From Pseudomonas sp. NFACC02 (GTDB lineage: Bacteria > Pseudomonadota > Gammaproteobacteria > Pseudomonadales > Pseudomonadaceae), in NCBI RefSeq assembly GCF_900110765.1, contig NZ_FOEO01000006.1, forward strand, positions 1 through 64,000: a stretch of 64,000 nt of DNA. Direction: 5' to 3'. Every line of letters begins with the position of its first letter. Positions within the stretch are counted from its first letter, which is position 1. The notes beneath the pieces were generated by a model, which saw only the letters and a program-made list of their open reading frames with translations, searched no databases and had not been told where the DNA came from. Positions 25,972-34,620 of the stretch are shown here, one piece after another. Made by a program: the position numbers and the translations under genes.

Positions 25972-27783
25972 ATGTCATTCAATATCGCAGTGGCCGGTTT
26001 GCACGCCGCACATAAACGAATGGAAGTGGCCGGCAATAACATCGCCAACGTCGGCACTTCGGGTTTCAAATCCTCTCGCGCGGAGTTCGCCGCGGTATAT
26101 GCCTCGTCAGCCCTGGGCGGCAGTCGCGCCTCGTCTGGCGATGGCGTGCGCGTGGCCGATGTCTCGCAAAACTTCACGCCCGGTGGGGCGATGTCCAGTC
26201 AGGGGCGGATGCTCGACATGCGCATTCAGGGCAACGGTTTTTTTGTCATGAGCGATGGCGGCGCGTTGAGTTACACCCGCGCCGGAGCGTTTCACCTCGA
26301 CGCCGAGAACTTCGTGGTCGATGCGCAGGGTGGACGTCTGCAGGGCTACGGGGTTAACGCCGACGGCGTTCTCGTCAACGGGGTGCGCGGTGATCTCAAG
26401 ATCGACACGGGCAACATCGCACCTGAGCCCACCACCCGGATGGAGCAGACGCTGAACCTGGATTCCGCCACCGCTTCGCTGGCTGCCGTTCCCCGTTTCA
26501 ATGCCGATGATCCGCGGACGTACACGCGCATGGTCAGCCGAACGATTCAGGATGCAGGCATACCGGAAGTCAAGGAGGTCCTGGGTGTTGATGCGGCGGG
26601 AAACACCATCGTCGTTACCCCGGCAAAAGCCGCTGTGCCGCCGCAGGACCATGAGCTCAGGCAATACTTCGTCAAGCTCGACGACAACAACTGGACTTCC
26701 TGTTTCCTCATCGACGGCCTCAACCCGCTCGACCCCTCAAGCCGGTCGCCGCTGGAGGTCGGCCTTCACACCCAGCCCAATGGCGCGCTGTCGCTGACCG
26801 GCACCTCGGCAGCCCTTGGCAAAATATCGGACACCGAGCTGGCGCTGCGTGACTGGGTGCCGGCGATCAAGGACGGGGGAGGGTGGAAACCCAGCGGCGC
26901 TGCCAACGCAGGACCGATCAACCTGCCGCTCAGTGACGCCAGTGGCCCGCTGCTCAGCCCGGCTGATCCGCTCATACCCCGGCCGGTCCCGGCGTTCGAT
27001 CCGAAGGACATCACCACGTACAGCAAGATGTTGACCACGCGCGTGTTCGACAGTCTGGGCAACGATCACGCGATGACGCAGTACTTCGTCAAGGACGGCA
27101 GTAACAGTTGGAAGATGCATGTGCTGGTCGATGGCGTGAATCCGCAGGACCCGGCGCGTACCGATCCAGTGACGGCAAGCATGCTGTTCGACAGCCGCGG
27201 CGAGCTTCAGTCGCTGGTCGGCGGCGCGGGTCTGGTGGCGTCCAGTCAGACGTTGACCCTGACCGGTTGGGTGCCGGCCAGACCGTTTGAAGGGGGACAA
27301 AAAGGCAGCGTCTGGGGCAGTAACGGCGCTTCGGCCAGCGACAGCGGGATCGTCATGGACATGAGCAAATTGAGCCAGTACCGGTCTGCCACAGCCCTGA
27401 CATCGCCGATTGTCGATGGCAACGCGTCAGGAGAGATACGCGACATCGCCATTGATCGCACGGGCGTCATCAGCGCCGGCTTCAGCAACGGTCTGCACCG
27501 CACCATCGGTCAGGTCATGCTCGCTGGCTTCGCCAACGAACAGGGGTTGCAGGCCATCACCGGCACACGCTGGAAAGAAACCCACGAGTCGGGCGTTGCC
27601 CACTATGACGGAGCGGCGACGGGGAGTCTGGGCAGCATTGTCGGGCAGTCACTGGAGGGCTCCAACGTGAAATTGACCGAGGAGCTGGTGGAACTGATTC
27701 AGGCGCAGACGGCGTATCAGGCAAATTCGAAAACGTTGTCCACCGAGGCCGAGTTGATGCAGACGCTGATCCGGGCAACGTGA
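25972..27783 (+). CDS. Large FlgE-like hook protein with duplicated central domain
   Basis: A 603-residue paralogue of FlgE. The N-terminal axial region (VAGNNIANVGTSGFKSSRAE; about residues 1-150) and the C-terminal region (EELVELIQAQTAYQANSKTL) are those of a hook protein, so it should be exported and polymerise. The centre carries two related hook-domain copies, at about residues 177-320 and 342-467. Paired motifs are LRQYFVKLDDNNW with MTQYFVKDGSNSW, LIDGLNPLDP with LVDGVNPQDP, and DWVPAIKDGG with GWVPARPFEGG. GGGAGAG precedes the ATG. It has its own upstream region after the flgE terminator. It could be an alternative hook subunit, a minor component or a polyhook/rod-length variant; function beyond the family is not visible. 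Confidence 0.85.
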   Translation: MSFNIAVAGLHAAHKRMEVAGNNIANVGTSGFKSSRAEFAAVYASSALGGSRASSGDGVRVADVSQNFTPGGAMSSQGRMLDMRIQGNGFFVMSDGGALSYTRAGAFHLDAENFVVDAQGGRLQGYGVNADGVLVNGVRGDLKIDTGNIAPEPTTRMEQTLNLDSATASLAAVPRFNADDPRTYTRMVSRTIQDAGIPEVKEVLGVDAAGNTIVVTPAKAAVPPQDHELRQYFVKLDDNNWTSCFLIDGLNPLDPSSRSPLEVGLHTQPNGALSLTGTSAALGKISDTELALRDWVPAIKDGGGWKPSGAANAGPINLPLSDASGPLLSPADPLIPRPVPAFDPKDITTYSKMLTTRVFDSLGNDHAMTQYFVKDGSNSWKMHVLVDGVNPQDPARTDPVTASMLFDSRGELQSLVGGAGLVASSQTLTLTGWVPARPFEGGQKGSVWGSNGASASDSGIVMDMSKLSQYRSATALTSPIVDGNASGEIRDIAIDRTGVISAGFSNGLHRTIGQVMLAGFANEQGLQAITGTRWKETHESGVAHYDGAATGSLGSIVGQSLEGSNVKLTEELVELIQAQTAYQANSKTLSTEAELMQTLIRAT

Positions 27784-27802
27784 TCTGCTGCTGTCCTGGG
27801 GT

Positions 27803-27930
27803 CGAGCGCGCTTGTCCCGCGATCTGGCGCGAAGCGGCAGCAAAATCAGGCGACCCGGTTATGCCTGACACTCCGCATGCACCGGCCTTGCTGCCGGTTC
27901 CCGGCAGATCGCGGGCAAGGGCGCTCCTAC
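27803..27930. repeat. REPIN (inverted REP pair)
   Basis: Left arm CGAGCGCGCTTGTCCCGCGA and right arm TCGCGGGCAAGGGCGCTCCT enclose the same central sequence (GCGGCAGCAAAATCAGGCGA, TTGCTGCCGGTTCCCGGCAG) found in the copies at 28015, 28533 and 29057. It starts 20 bases after the large hook gene. The whole stretch 27784-29338 holds repeats and no supported gene. Confidence 0.88.
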
Positions 27931-28014
27931 GCCTTGCAGGCAGAAGCGGTGTCTCGATAAACCCAAGATCGTGATCTGGCGGTATGCCGCGTGCTGCTGA
28001 ATCACGCTCAAACT

Positions 28015-28532
28015 GTAGGAGCGCGCTTGCCCGCGATCTGGCGCGCAGCGGCAGCAAAATCAGGCGACTCGGTTATGTCTGACTCTCCGCATGCACCGGG
28101 TTTGCTGCCGGTTCCCGGCAGTTCGCGGTGGGTGGGTTCGCTGGGTTCGTTGGGTTCGTTGATATGGCATTGGGATTGTGGGCAGATCCATTCTCTCGGG
28201 TGGCGCCGATTCACCTTTCCGCCCCTCCGGCGGGTCACTTTTGAAGGCACCAAAAGTAACCAAAAGTGCCCAGCTCCTGGTTTGGCCCTCCTTCGTCGGG
28301 TACCCGCACTCCGACGACGCTCCGTGGGCCCGCGCCGAACGGGCATCCATGCCCTGACGGCGCTCTCGCGGCATCCCTGCCGCTCGGCCCACTGCGCGTC
28401 GTCTGCGTTTGGCCTGCACCCAAGTCGCGATTTGTGCTGTCTGAGCCATCGCGTATAGAAGCAATGCTGGCTGGAGCTAACGCTCCTCGCATTCTTGGTT
28501 CGTGCATCCATTTCCCGCACGCCACTCTCTCT
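28015..28532. repeat. Tandem composite repeat, unit 1 (about 518 bp)
   Basis: Order within the unit: left REP (GTAGGAGCGCGCTTGCCCGC), REPIN core, truncated right arm ending CGGCAGTTCGCGGTGGGTGG, a short GGGTTCG-rich stretch, CAGATCCATTCTCTCGGGTG, the composite repeat also seen at 21541 (TTCACCTTTCCGCCCC to ACCCAAGTCGCGATTTGTG), and a tail GGAGCTAACGCTCCTCGCAT ending before the next REP. The right REP arm has been replaced by this insert relative to intact REPINs. Confidence 0.9.
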
Positions 28533-29056
28533 TGTAGGAGCGTGGCTTGTCCCGCGATCTGGCGCGAAGCGGCAGCAAAATCAGGCGACTCGGTTATGTC
28601 TGACTCTCCGCATGCACCGGGTTTGCTGCCGGTTCCCGGCAGTTCGCGGTGGGTGGGCTTGTTGGGTTCGCTGGATTCGTGGGGTTTAGCATTGGGAGGG
28701 TGGGCAGATCCATTTTCTCGGGTGGCGCCGATTCACCTTTCCGCCCCTCCGGCGGGTCACTTTTGAAGGCCAAAAAAAGTAACCAAAAGTGCCCAGCTTC
28801 TGGTTTGGCCCGACTTCGTCGGGTACCCGCACTCCGACGACGCTTCGTGGGCTCGCGCCGAACGGGCATCCATGCCCTGACGGCGCTCTCGCGGCATCCG
28901 TGCCGCTCGGCCCACTGCGCGTCGTCTGCGTTTGGCCTGCACCCAAGTCGCGATTTGTGGTGTCTGGACTGTCGCGTATATGAACAGCGCGGGCTGGAGC
29001 TAACGCTCCTCGCATTCTTGGTTCGTGCATCCATTTCCCGCACACCACTCTCTTTT
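28533..29056. repeat. Tandem composite repeat, unit 2 (about 524 bp)
   Basis: Same order of parts as unit 1 with scattered substitutions (for example GTAGGAGCGTGGCTTGTCCC at the start, and CAGCTTCTGG where unit 1 has CAGCTCCTGG). The head-to-tail arrangement and the shared truncated right REP arm show a tandem duplication of a preformed composite unit. Confidence 0.9.
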
Positions 29057-29190
29057 GTAGGAGCGCGGCTTGTCCCGCGATCTGGCGCGAAGCGGCAGCA
29101 AAGTCAGGCGACCCGGTTATGCCTGACACACCGCATGCACCGGTTTTGCTGCCGGTTCCCGGCAGATCGCGGGACAAGCCACGCTCCTAC
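29057..29190. repeat. REPIN closing the tandem array
   Basis: Left arm GTAGGAGCGCGGCTTGTCCC and right arm GGGACAAGCCACGCTCCTAC are both intact, unlike the two tandem units before it. It therefore marks the end of the array and may represent the ancestral insertion site. Confidence 0.9.
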
Positions 29191-29338
29191 GCCTTGCAGG
29201 CAGAAGCCTTCAATAAAGCTGAACATGTGTTGTGAGAAAGACAGTTGCTACACCCTGCGGGCAGAAGCGGAATTGCGAAGGATGCTGCAACGCGATCCGC
29301 TATGCCCTCAGCACAGCATCAAACACTCGAGCCCATCC

Positions 29339-29515
29339 TCAAATCGAACAATCGGACTTCACGAACCCTCTGCTGATCTTGGTCCAGCCCTTGCCTGGGC
29401 TGGTCTGTGCGCACACGGTTTTCTCCTTCCCTTGCCACAGGTAATACGGCGCTCGCGCGGCCAGGGCGACGGTCGAGCAGGTGAGGAGGAGGGCGAGGAC
29501 GAGCGGCAAACGCAT
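29339..29515 (-). CDS. Small secreted hypothetical protein (58 aa)
   Basis: A 58-residue frame with a clear signal peptide (MRLPLVLALLLTCSTVALAA), then a mature part of about 37 residues with YYLWQGKEKTVCAQTSPGKG and a C-terminal CSI, leaving two cysteines that could form a disulphide. AGGAA lies at good spacing before the ATG at 29515; a longer frame to 29560 is less likely. It is on the strand opposite to the flagellar genes, between the repeat array and flgF. Its codon use looks like that of neighbouring genes. I do not recognise a family; it appears to be a real periplasmic mini-protein but may be unrelated to motility. Confidence 0.6.
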   Translation of the reverse strand: MRLPLVLALLLTCSTVALAARAPYYLWQGKEKTVCAQTSPGKGWTKISRGFVKSDCSI

Positions 29516-29731
29516 GGCAGGTTCCTGTGGCGAAAAAGGCCGGTGAGCGAATCGCTGCAATTATCGCTCCTCGCGTAAGGCGCCTCACGCGAAATTTTTT
29601 TGGCGGCGTCGACGACTGTTTTTATCCAAAGCGGCGGTCCGCCGTCGCGCCCGGCGAATCTCACGCTGGCTGACGCTGATTTCGCCCCGTAACCATTGGA
29701 AAATCAGCGCTTTGTATCGCCGCTGAAAAAC

Positions 29732-29747
29732 TGGTTCGATTATTGCT
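29732..29747 (+). promoter_or_regulatory. RpoN (sigma54) promoter of flgF
   Basis: TGGTTC-GATTA-TTGCT fits TGGCAC-N5-TTGCW with the invariant GG and GC at exact spacing and two mismatches in the -24 element. The predicted start near 29758 leaves a 44-nt leader before the flgF GTG. It should drive flgFGHIJKL. Confidence 0.8.
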
Positions 29748-29801
29748 ATGACCTCTGCAGTACAGCTACAGGCGGCAAACGTCTGTCGGAGGAGGAAGAC
29801 T

Positions 29802-30542
29802 GTGGACAAGTTGCTTTACGTGGCCATGAGCGGTGCGTCGGAAAACGCCATCGCGCAAAAGGCCCATGCCAACAACCTGGCGAACGTCTCGACCAACGGG
29901 TTTCAGCGCGACCTCGAACAGGCCCGCTCGATGCCGGTGTTTGGCGAGGTCAACCCGTCGCGCGCCTATGCCATGAGCGAGCGTCCGGGCACGGACTTCA
30001 GCCAGGGTTCGATGATCGACACCGGTCGTGATCTGGACGTTGCCGTCAAAGGCAATGGCTGGATGGCGGTCCAGACGCCCGACGGCGGAGAAGCCTATAC
30101 CCGCACTTCCAGCATGAACATTGACGCCCTCGGCGTGCTGCGTGATGGCAATGGTTTGCCGGTCATGGGCAACAGTGGGCCGATTGCCGTGCCGCCTCAG
30201 CAGCAGATCGAGATCGGTGCCGACGGCACGATCAGCGTTCGTTCCCTGGGTGAAAGCCCGCAGGTGATGGCTGAGATTGACCGCATCAAGCTGGTCAAGC
30301 CGGACCTGGCGAACATGGAAAAAGGCCCCGACGGTCTGATGCACACCAAAGACGGCAAACCGGCGCAGGCCGATGCCGATGTGCAAGTGGAATCCGGGTT
30401 TCTGCAGTCGAGCAACGTCAACGCCGTCGAGGAAATGACCTCGGTGCTGGCGTTGTCCCGCCAATTCGAACTGCACATCAAGATGATGAAGACCGCCGAG
30501 CAGGATGACGAGTCGATGGCTCGCGTCTTGCAAATGGGCTAA
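29802..30542 (+). CDS. flgF: Flagellar basal-body rod protein FlgF
   Basis: A 246-residue proximal rod protein starting with GTG at 29802 (GTG GAC AAG), which follows GGAGGAAGA; the frame is open further upstream but family similarity begins here with MDKLLYVAMSGASENA. The axial motif [20 protein letters not shown] and the C-terminal EEMTSVLALSRQFELHIKMM are present. First gene of the RpoN-driven flgFGHIJKL operon. Confidence 0.96.
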   Translation: MDKLLYVAMSGASENAIAQKAHANNLANVSTNGFQRDLEQARSMPVFGEVNPSRAYAMSERPGTDFSQGSMIDTGRDLDVAVKGNGWMAVQTPDGGEAYTRTSSMNIDALGVLRDGNGLPVMGNSGPIAVPPQQQIEIGADGTISVRSLGESPQVMAEIDRIKLVKPDLANMEKGPDGLMHTKDGKPAQADADVQVESGFLQSSNVNAVEEMTSVLALSRQFELHIKMMKTAEQDDESMARVLQMG

Positions 30543-30589
30543 TGACTGACAGCTGGCGCCGATAAACAGGCGCTCGAGGAGAAAGAAGA

Positions 30590-31378
30590 ATGCTTCCGGC
30601 ACTCTATGTAGCTAAAACCGGCCTGGCGGCTCAGGACACCAACCTGACCACCATTTCCAACAACCTGGCCAACGTCTCGACCACCGGTTTTAAAAGTGAT
30701 CGCGCCGAGTTTCAGGATTTGCTCTACCAGATCAAGCGCCAGCCAGGGGCTCAGTCCACACAGGACAGCGAACTGCCTTCCGGTCTGCAACTGGGTACCG
30801 GTGTGCGCATTGTCGGCACGCAGAAGAATTTCACGCCTGGCAGCCTGCAGACCACCAACCAGCCTCTGGACATGGCGGTGAACGGACGTGGTTTCTTCCA
30901 GATCCGTCAACCTGACGGCACCCTGGCGTACACCCGTGACGGTACGTTTCACCTGGACCAGAACGGCCAGATCGTCACCTCCAACGGTTATGCGCTGGAG
31001 CCTGCGATCGTCGTTCCACAGGACTCGCAAACCTTCACGGTCGGTGAAGACGGAACCGTGTCAGTGACCACATCGGCCAACACGGCCACGCCACAGATCA
31101 TCGGCAATATCCAGACCGCTGACTTCATCAACCCGGCCGGCCTGCAATCGCAAGGCGGCAACCTGTATCTGGAGACCGCTTCCAGTGGTGCGCCGCAGGT
31201 CGGTACGCCGGGCCTGAACGGTTTGGGCGTGGTCAAGCAAAACACCCTGGAAAACTCCAACGTCAGCACGGTTGAAGAACTGGTGAACATGATCACCACT
31301 CAGCGCGCCTACGAGATGAACTCCAAAGTGATTTCGACCGCCGACTCGATGCTGCAATACGTGACTCAGAACTTGTAA
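30590..31378 (+). CDS. flgG: Flagellar distal rod protein FlgG
   Basis: A 262-residue protein, exactly the usual FlgG length. N-terminal motif [20 protein letters not shown], central [17 protein letters not shown] and C-terminal [20 protein letters not shown] are all typical. It forms the distal rod through the P and L rings. GAGGAGAAAG precedes the ATG; flgF ends 47 bases upstream. Confidence 0.97.
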   Translation: MLPALYVAKTGLAAQDTNLTTISNNLANVSTTGFKSDRAEFQDLLYQIKRQPGAQSTQDSELPSGLQLGTGVRIVGTQKNFTPGSLQTTNQPLDMAVNGRGFFQIRQPDGTLAYTRDGTFHLDQNGQIVTSNGYALEPAIVVPQDSQTFTVGEDGTVSVTTSANTATPQIIGNIQTADFINPAGLQSQGGNLYLETASSGAPQVGTPGLNGLGVVKQNTLENSNVSTVEELVNMITTQRAYEMNSKVISTADSMLQYVTQNL

Positions 31379-31488
31379 ACCGGCGCTGTAAACGGAGCCT
31401 GAAACACCTGATGTCCTTCGATGAAACACCTGATCAATCCGACGGGGCGCCTGAAAAACGCCTGCTACACCGCGAGGTTTTAAGTGTC

Positions 31489-32202
31489 ATGAAACGGCTT
31501 TCTGTAATGCGGCTTTCCCTGTTGGCAGCACCGCTGTGCGGTATCGCGTTGCTGACGGGTTGTGTTGCGCCTTCGGCCAAACCCAATGACCCTTATTACG
31601 CGCCGGTGTTGCCACGAACGCCGTTGCCTTCGGCGGCGAACAACGGCTCGATCTATCAGGCCGGTTTCGAGCAGAACCTTTATGGCGACCGCAAGGCCTA
31701 CCGGGTCGGTGACATCATCACCATCACCTTGTCCGAGCGGATGGCGGCCAGCAAGGCGGCCAGTTCCGGGATCAGCAAGACCAGCAAGACCAGCGTCGGC
31801 CTGAGCTCGTTGTTCGGCGTGGGCGTGAACACCAACAACCCGGTGGGCGGGGGCGACCTGAGCCTGGATGCCGGTTACAGCGGCGACCGCGCCACCAAAG
31901 GCGATGGCAAGGCCGCGCAGAGCAACAGCCTGACCGGTTCGATCACCGTGACCGTGGCCGATGTGCTGCCTAACGGCATTCTGTCGGTGCGCGGCGAGAA
32001 ATGGATGACGCTCAACACCGGCGACGAACTGGTGCGTATCGCGGGTCTCATCCGTGCCGACGACATCGCCACCGACAACACCGTGTCATCCACTCGTGTG
32101 GCCGATGCGCGCATCACCTATTCCGGTACAGGGGCGTTTGCCGATTCCAGTCAGCCAGGCTGGTTCGACCGATTCTTCCTGAGCCCGTTGTTCCCTTTCT
32201 GA
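31489..32202 (+). CDS. flgH: Flagellar L-ring lipoprotein FlgH
   Basis: A 237-residue outer-membrane lipoprotein that forms the L-ring. The start at 31489 gives a lipoprotein signal peptide with lipobox LLTGC (Cys at about residue 24); the open frame reaches back to 31411, but that extension has no signal character. The mature part keeps [20 protein letters not shown] and ISVRGEKW-like segments ([18 protein letters not shown]) and [20 protein letters not shown]. It lies between flgG and flgI in the normal order. Confidence 0.95.
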   Translation: MKRLSVMRLSLLAAPLCGIALLTGCVAPSAKPNDPYYAPVLPRTPLPSAANNGSIYQAGFEQNLYGDRKAYRVGDIITITLSERMAASKAASSGISKTSKTSVGLSSLFGVGVNTNNPVGGGDLSLDAGYSGDRATKGDGKAAQSNSLTGSITVTVADVLPNGILSVRGEKWMTLNTGDELVRIAGLIRADDIATDNTVSSTRVADARITYSGTGAFADSSQPGWFDRFFLSPLFPF

Positions 32203-32215
32203 TACCGGGATAACC

Positions 32216-33325
32216 ATGATCACGTTCAAGCAACTGATAGCGGCAGCGCTGCTGTTCACCACGGCCATCGGCGCACATGCCGAGCGCCTGAAGGACATCG
32301 CCAGCATTTCCGGCGTGCGGACCAACCAGTTGATCGGTTACGGTCTGGTGGTGGGGCTCAACGGTACGGGTGACCAGACCACCCAGACGCCGTTCACCCT
32401 GCAGACCTTCAACAACATGCTTTCGCAGTTCGGCATCAAGGTGCCGCCGGGCTCGGGCACCGTGCAGCTGAAAAACGTCGCCGCCGTGGCGGTGTACGCC
32501 GACCTGCCGCCGTTTGCAAAACCGGGTCAGCAGATCGACATCACCGTATCGTCCATCGGTAACTCAAAAAGCCTGCGCGGCGGCAGCCTGTTGATGACCC
32601 CAATGAAGGGTATCGACGGCAACGTGTATGCGGTCGCTCAAGGTAACCTCGTGGTCGGCGGTTTCGATGCCGAAGGCCGTGACGGTTCGAAGATCACGGT
32701 CAACGTTCCGTCCTCCGGTCGTATCCCGGGCGGTGCCTCGGTGGAGCGCGCAGTGCCGAGCGGTTTCAACCAGGGCAACTCACTGACGTTGAACCTCAAT
32801 CGCAACGACTTCACCACCGCCAAGCGCATCGTCGACAAGATCAACGACATGCTTGGCCCTGGCGTTGCTCAGGCGCTGGATGGCGGTTCCGTCCGTGTGA
32901 CTGCGCCGCTGGACCCTAACCAGCGCGTCGATTACCTGTCAGTGCTGGAAAACCTGGAAATCGATCCGGGTCAGACTTCGGCCAAAGTCATCATCAATTC
33001 GCGTACCGGCACCATCGTGATCGGCCAGAACGTCAAGGTGTCGCCGGCGGCGGTCACCCATGGCAGCCTGACGGTGACCATTACCGAAGACCCTGTGGTC
33101 AGCCAGCCGGGGGCGTTCTCCAATGGCCAGACCGCCGTCGTGCCGCGCTCGAAGATCAATGCGCAGCAAGAGATGCACCCGATGTTCAAGTTTGGTCCAG
33201 GCACCACGCTGGATGAAATCGTACGTGCGGTTAACCAGGTGGGCGCGGCCCCGGGTGACTTGATGGCCATTCTCGAAGCATTGAAACAGGCTGGCGCATT
33301 GCAAGCCGACCTGATCGTGATTTAA
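32216..33325 (+). CDS. flgI: Flagellar P-ring protein FlgI
   Basis: A 369-residue periplasmic protein with an N-terminal signal peptide ([16 protein letters not shown]). It starts its mature part with [20 protein letters not shown], contains [13 protein letters not shown] and the conserved C-terminal [20 protein letters not shown]. It polymerises as the P-ring around the rod in the peptidoglycan layer, with help from FlgA encoded at 18795. Spacing to flgH is 13 bases and to flgJ 10 bases. Confidence 0.97.
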   Translation: MITFKQLIAAALLFTTAIGAHAERLKDIASISGVRTNQLIGYGLVVGLNGTGDQTTQTPFTLQTFNNMLSQFGIKVPPGSGTVQLKNVAAVAVYADLPPFAKPGQQIDITVSSIGNSKSLRGGSLLMTPMKGIDGNVYAVAQGNLVVGGFDAEGRDGSKITVNVPSSGRIPGGASVERAVPSGFNQGNSLTLNLNRNDFTTAKRIVDKINDMLGPGVAQALDGGSVRVTAPLDPNQRVDYLSVLENLEIDPGQTSAKVIINSRTGTIVIGQNVKVSPAAVTHGSLTVTITEDPVVSQPGAFSNGQTAVVPRSKINAQQEMHPMFKFGPGTTLDEIVRAVNQVGAAPGDLMAILEALKQAGALQADLIVI

Positions 33326-33335
33326 GGGCGAAGCG

Positions 33336-34610
33336 ATGAGTATTCCAACGGGCGGGCCTTCCAGCACAGTCAGCGATTCGGGGGCGTATACCGACCTCAA
33401 TCGTCTGACCGCCTTGAAGACCGGTGACCGCGACAGCGATGCCAACCTGAAGAAGGTGGCTCAGGAATTCGAATCGCTGTTCGTCAGCCAGATGCTCAAG
33501 GCCATGCGTTCGGCCAACGAAGTGCTGGCCAAGGACAACCCGATGAACACCGCGGCGACGCGGCAGTATCAGGACATGTACGACCAGCAATTGTCGGTGA
33601 GCATGTCCCGCGAGGGCGGTGGTATCGGGCTGCAGGACGTGTTGATGCGTCAATTGTCCAAGAACAAGACCCATGACGTCGCGCCGGCGACTAACGCACT
33701 CAACGCCGCTGCCAAGCCTGACGCCGCCTCGGCGCAGGCAGGGCTGGCCACCCGCATTGCCCAGCGTCCGTTGTGGGCCACACGTTCCGTTGCCGCGCCT
33801 GCGACGTCGGCCGACGGCACGCCGCACAACGACGTCGCTGCGCTGAATTCCCGTCGCCTGTCGCTGCCCAGCAAGCTGAGCGACCGGATCATGGCGGGCA
33901 TTGTGCCGAACACTTCGGGTGCGCAGGATGCCGCTGCCAGTGCGACCACGTTGAAGAATCGCATCGCCGTTTCCAATGCCGTCGACGCCGCCAAAAAAGC
34001 CGGCAGTCAGGGCAATGGCGACTGGACCATCGGCCCGGAATTCACTGCCCAGGCCGATGCCTACGTGCGCAGCCGGGTGCAGACCCCGTTGGCGCCGGGC
34101 AAGGCAGCGTTCGCCAGCGCCGACGAATTCGTCGCGACCATGCTGCCTCTGGCCAAGGACGCCGCCGCACGTATCGGCGTCGATCCGACCGTGCTCGTGG
34201 CGCAGGCGGCGCTCGAAACCGGCTGGGGCAAATCCATCATGCGTCAATCCGATGGCAGCAGCAGCCACAACCTGTTCGGCATCAAGGCCCAGGGCAACTG
34301 GCAAGGCCCTGAAGCCCGTGCGATCACCAGCGAGTTCCGTGACGGCAAGATGGTCAAGGAGACCGCGGACTTCCGCTCCTACGACTCTTACGCCAGCAGC
34401 TTCCATGACCTGGTGAGCTTCCTGCAGAACAACAATCGCTATCAAGCGACGCTGAAATCGGCCGATAACCCGGAACAGTTTGTGAAAGAGCTGCAGAAGG
34501 CCGGTTACGCCACGGATCCGGGTTATGCCAGCAAGATTTCTCAGATAGCGAAACAGATGAAGAGTTACCAGAACTACGCAGCCGCAGCGGACTCTTCCAC
34601 GACTTTATAA
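33336..34610 (+). CDS. flgJ: Peptidoglycan hydrolase FlgJ
   Basis: A 424-residue two-domain FlgJ. The N-terminal rod-binding/rod-cap domain (about residues 25-110) has AQEFESLFVSQMLKAMRSAN and ends with the VLMRQLSKN segment. An Ala-rich linker (about 115-250) follows, and then a C-terminal glucosaminidase domain (about 265-415) with QAALETGWGKSIM (catalytic Glu near residue 293) and NLFGIKAQGNWQG. It locally opens peptidoglycan for rod growth. The linker is longer than in E. coli FlgJ (313 residues). Confidence 0.95.
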   Translation: MSIPTGGPSSTVSDSGAYTDLNRLTALKTGDRDSDANLKKVAQEFESLFVSQMLKAMRSANEVLAKDNPMNTAATRQYQDMYDQQLSVSMSREGGGIGLQDVLMRQLSKNKTHDVAPATNALNAAAKPDAASAQAGLATRIAQRPLWATRSVAAPATSADGTPHNDVAALNSRRLSLPSKLSDRIMAGIVPNTSGAQDAAASATTLKNRIAVSNAVDAAKKAGSQGNGDWTIGPEFTAQADAYVRSRVQTPLAPGKAAFASADEFVATMLPLAKDAAARIGVDPTVLVAQAALETGWGKSIMRQSDGSSSHNLFGIKAQGNWQGPEARAITSEFRDGKMVKETADFRSYDSYASSFHDLVSFLQNNNRYQATLKSADNPEQFVKELQKAGYATDPGYASKISQIAKQMKSYQNYAAAADSSTTL

Positions 34611-34620
34611 GGTTTGAACC

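Noticed and set aside
28015..29190. Possible CRISPR array
   Set aside because: Repeats are long (about 520 bp) composites of REP and interspersed sequence, without short regular repeats and unique spacers and without cas genes.
28649..29578. Plus-strand open frame of 309 codons after the large hook gene
   Set aside because: It is composed almost wholly of the composite repeat and REP sequence; frames of this kind recur wherever the repeat occurs.
29585..29809. Small minus-strand frame (74 codons) upstream of flgF
   Set aside because: It crosses the flgF RpoN promoter and flgF start, has no good ribosome site, and its basic C-terminal part has no family character.
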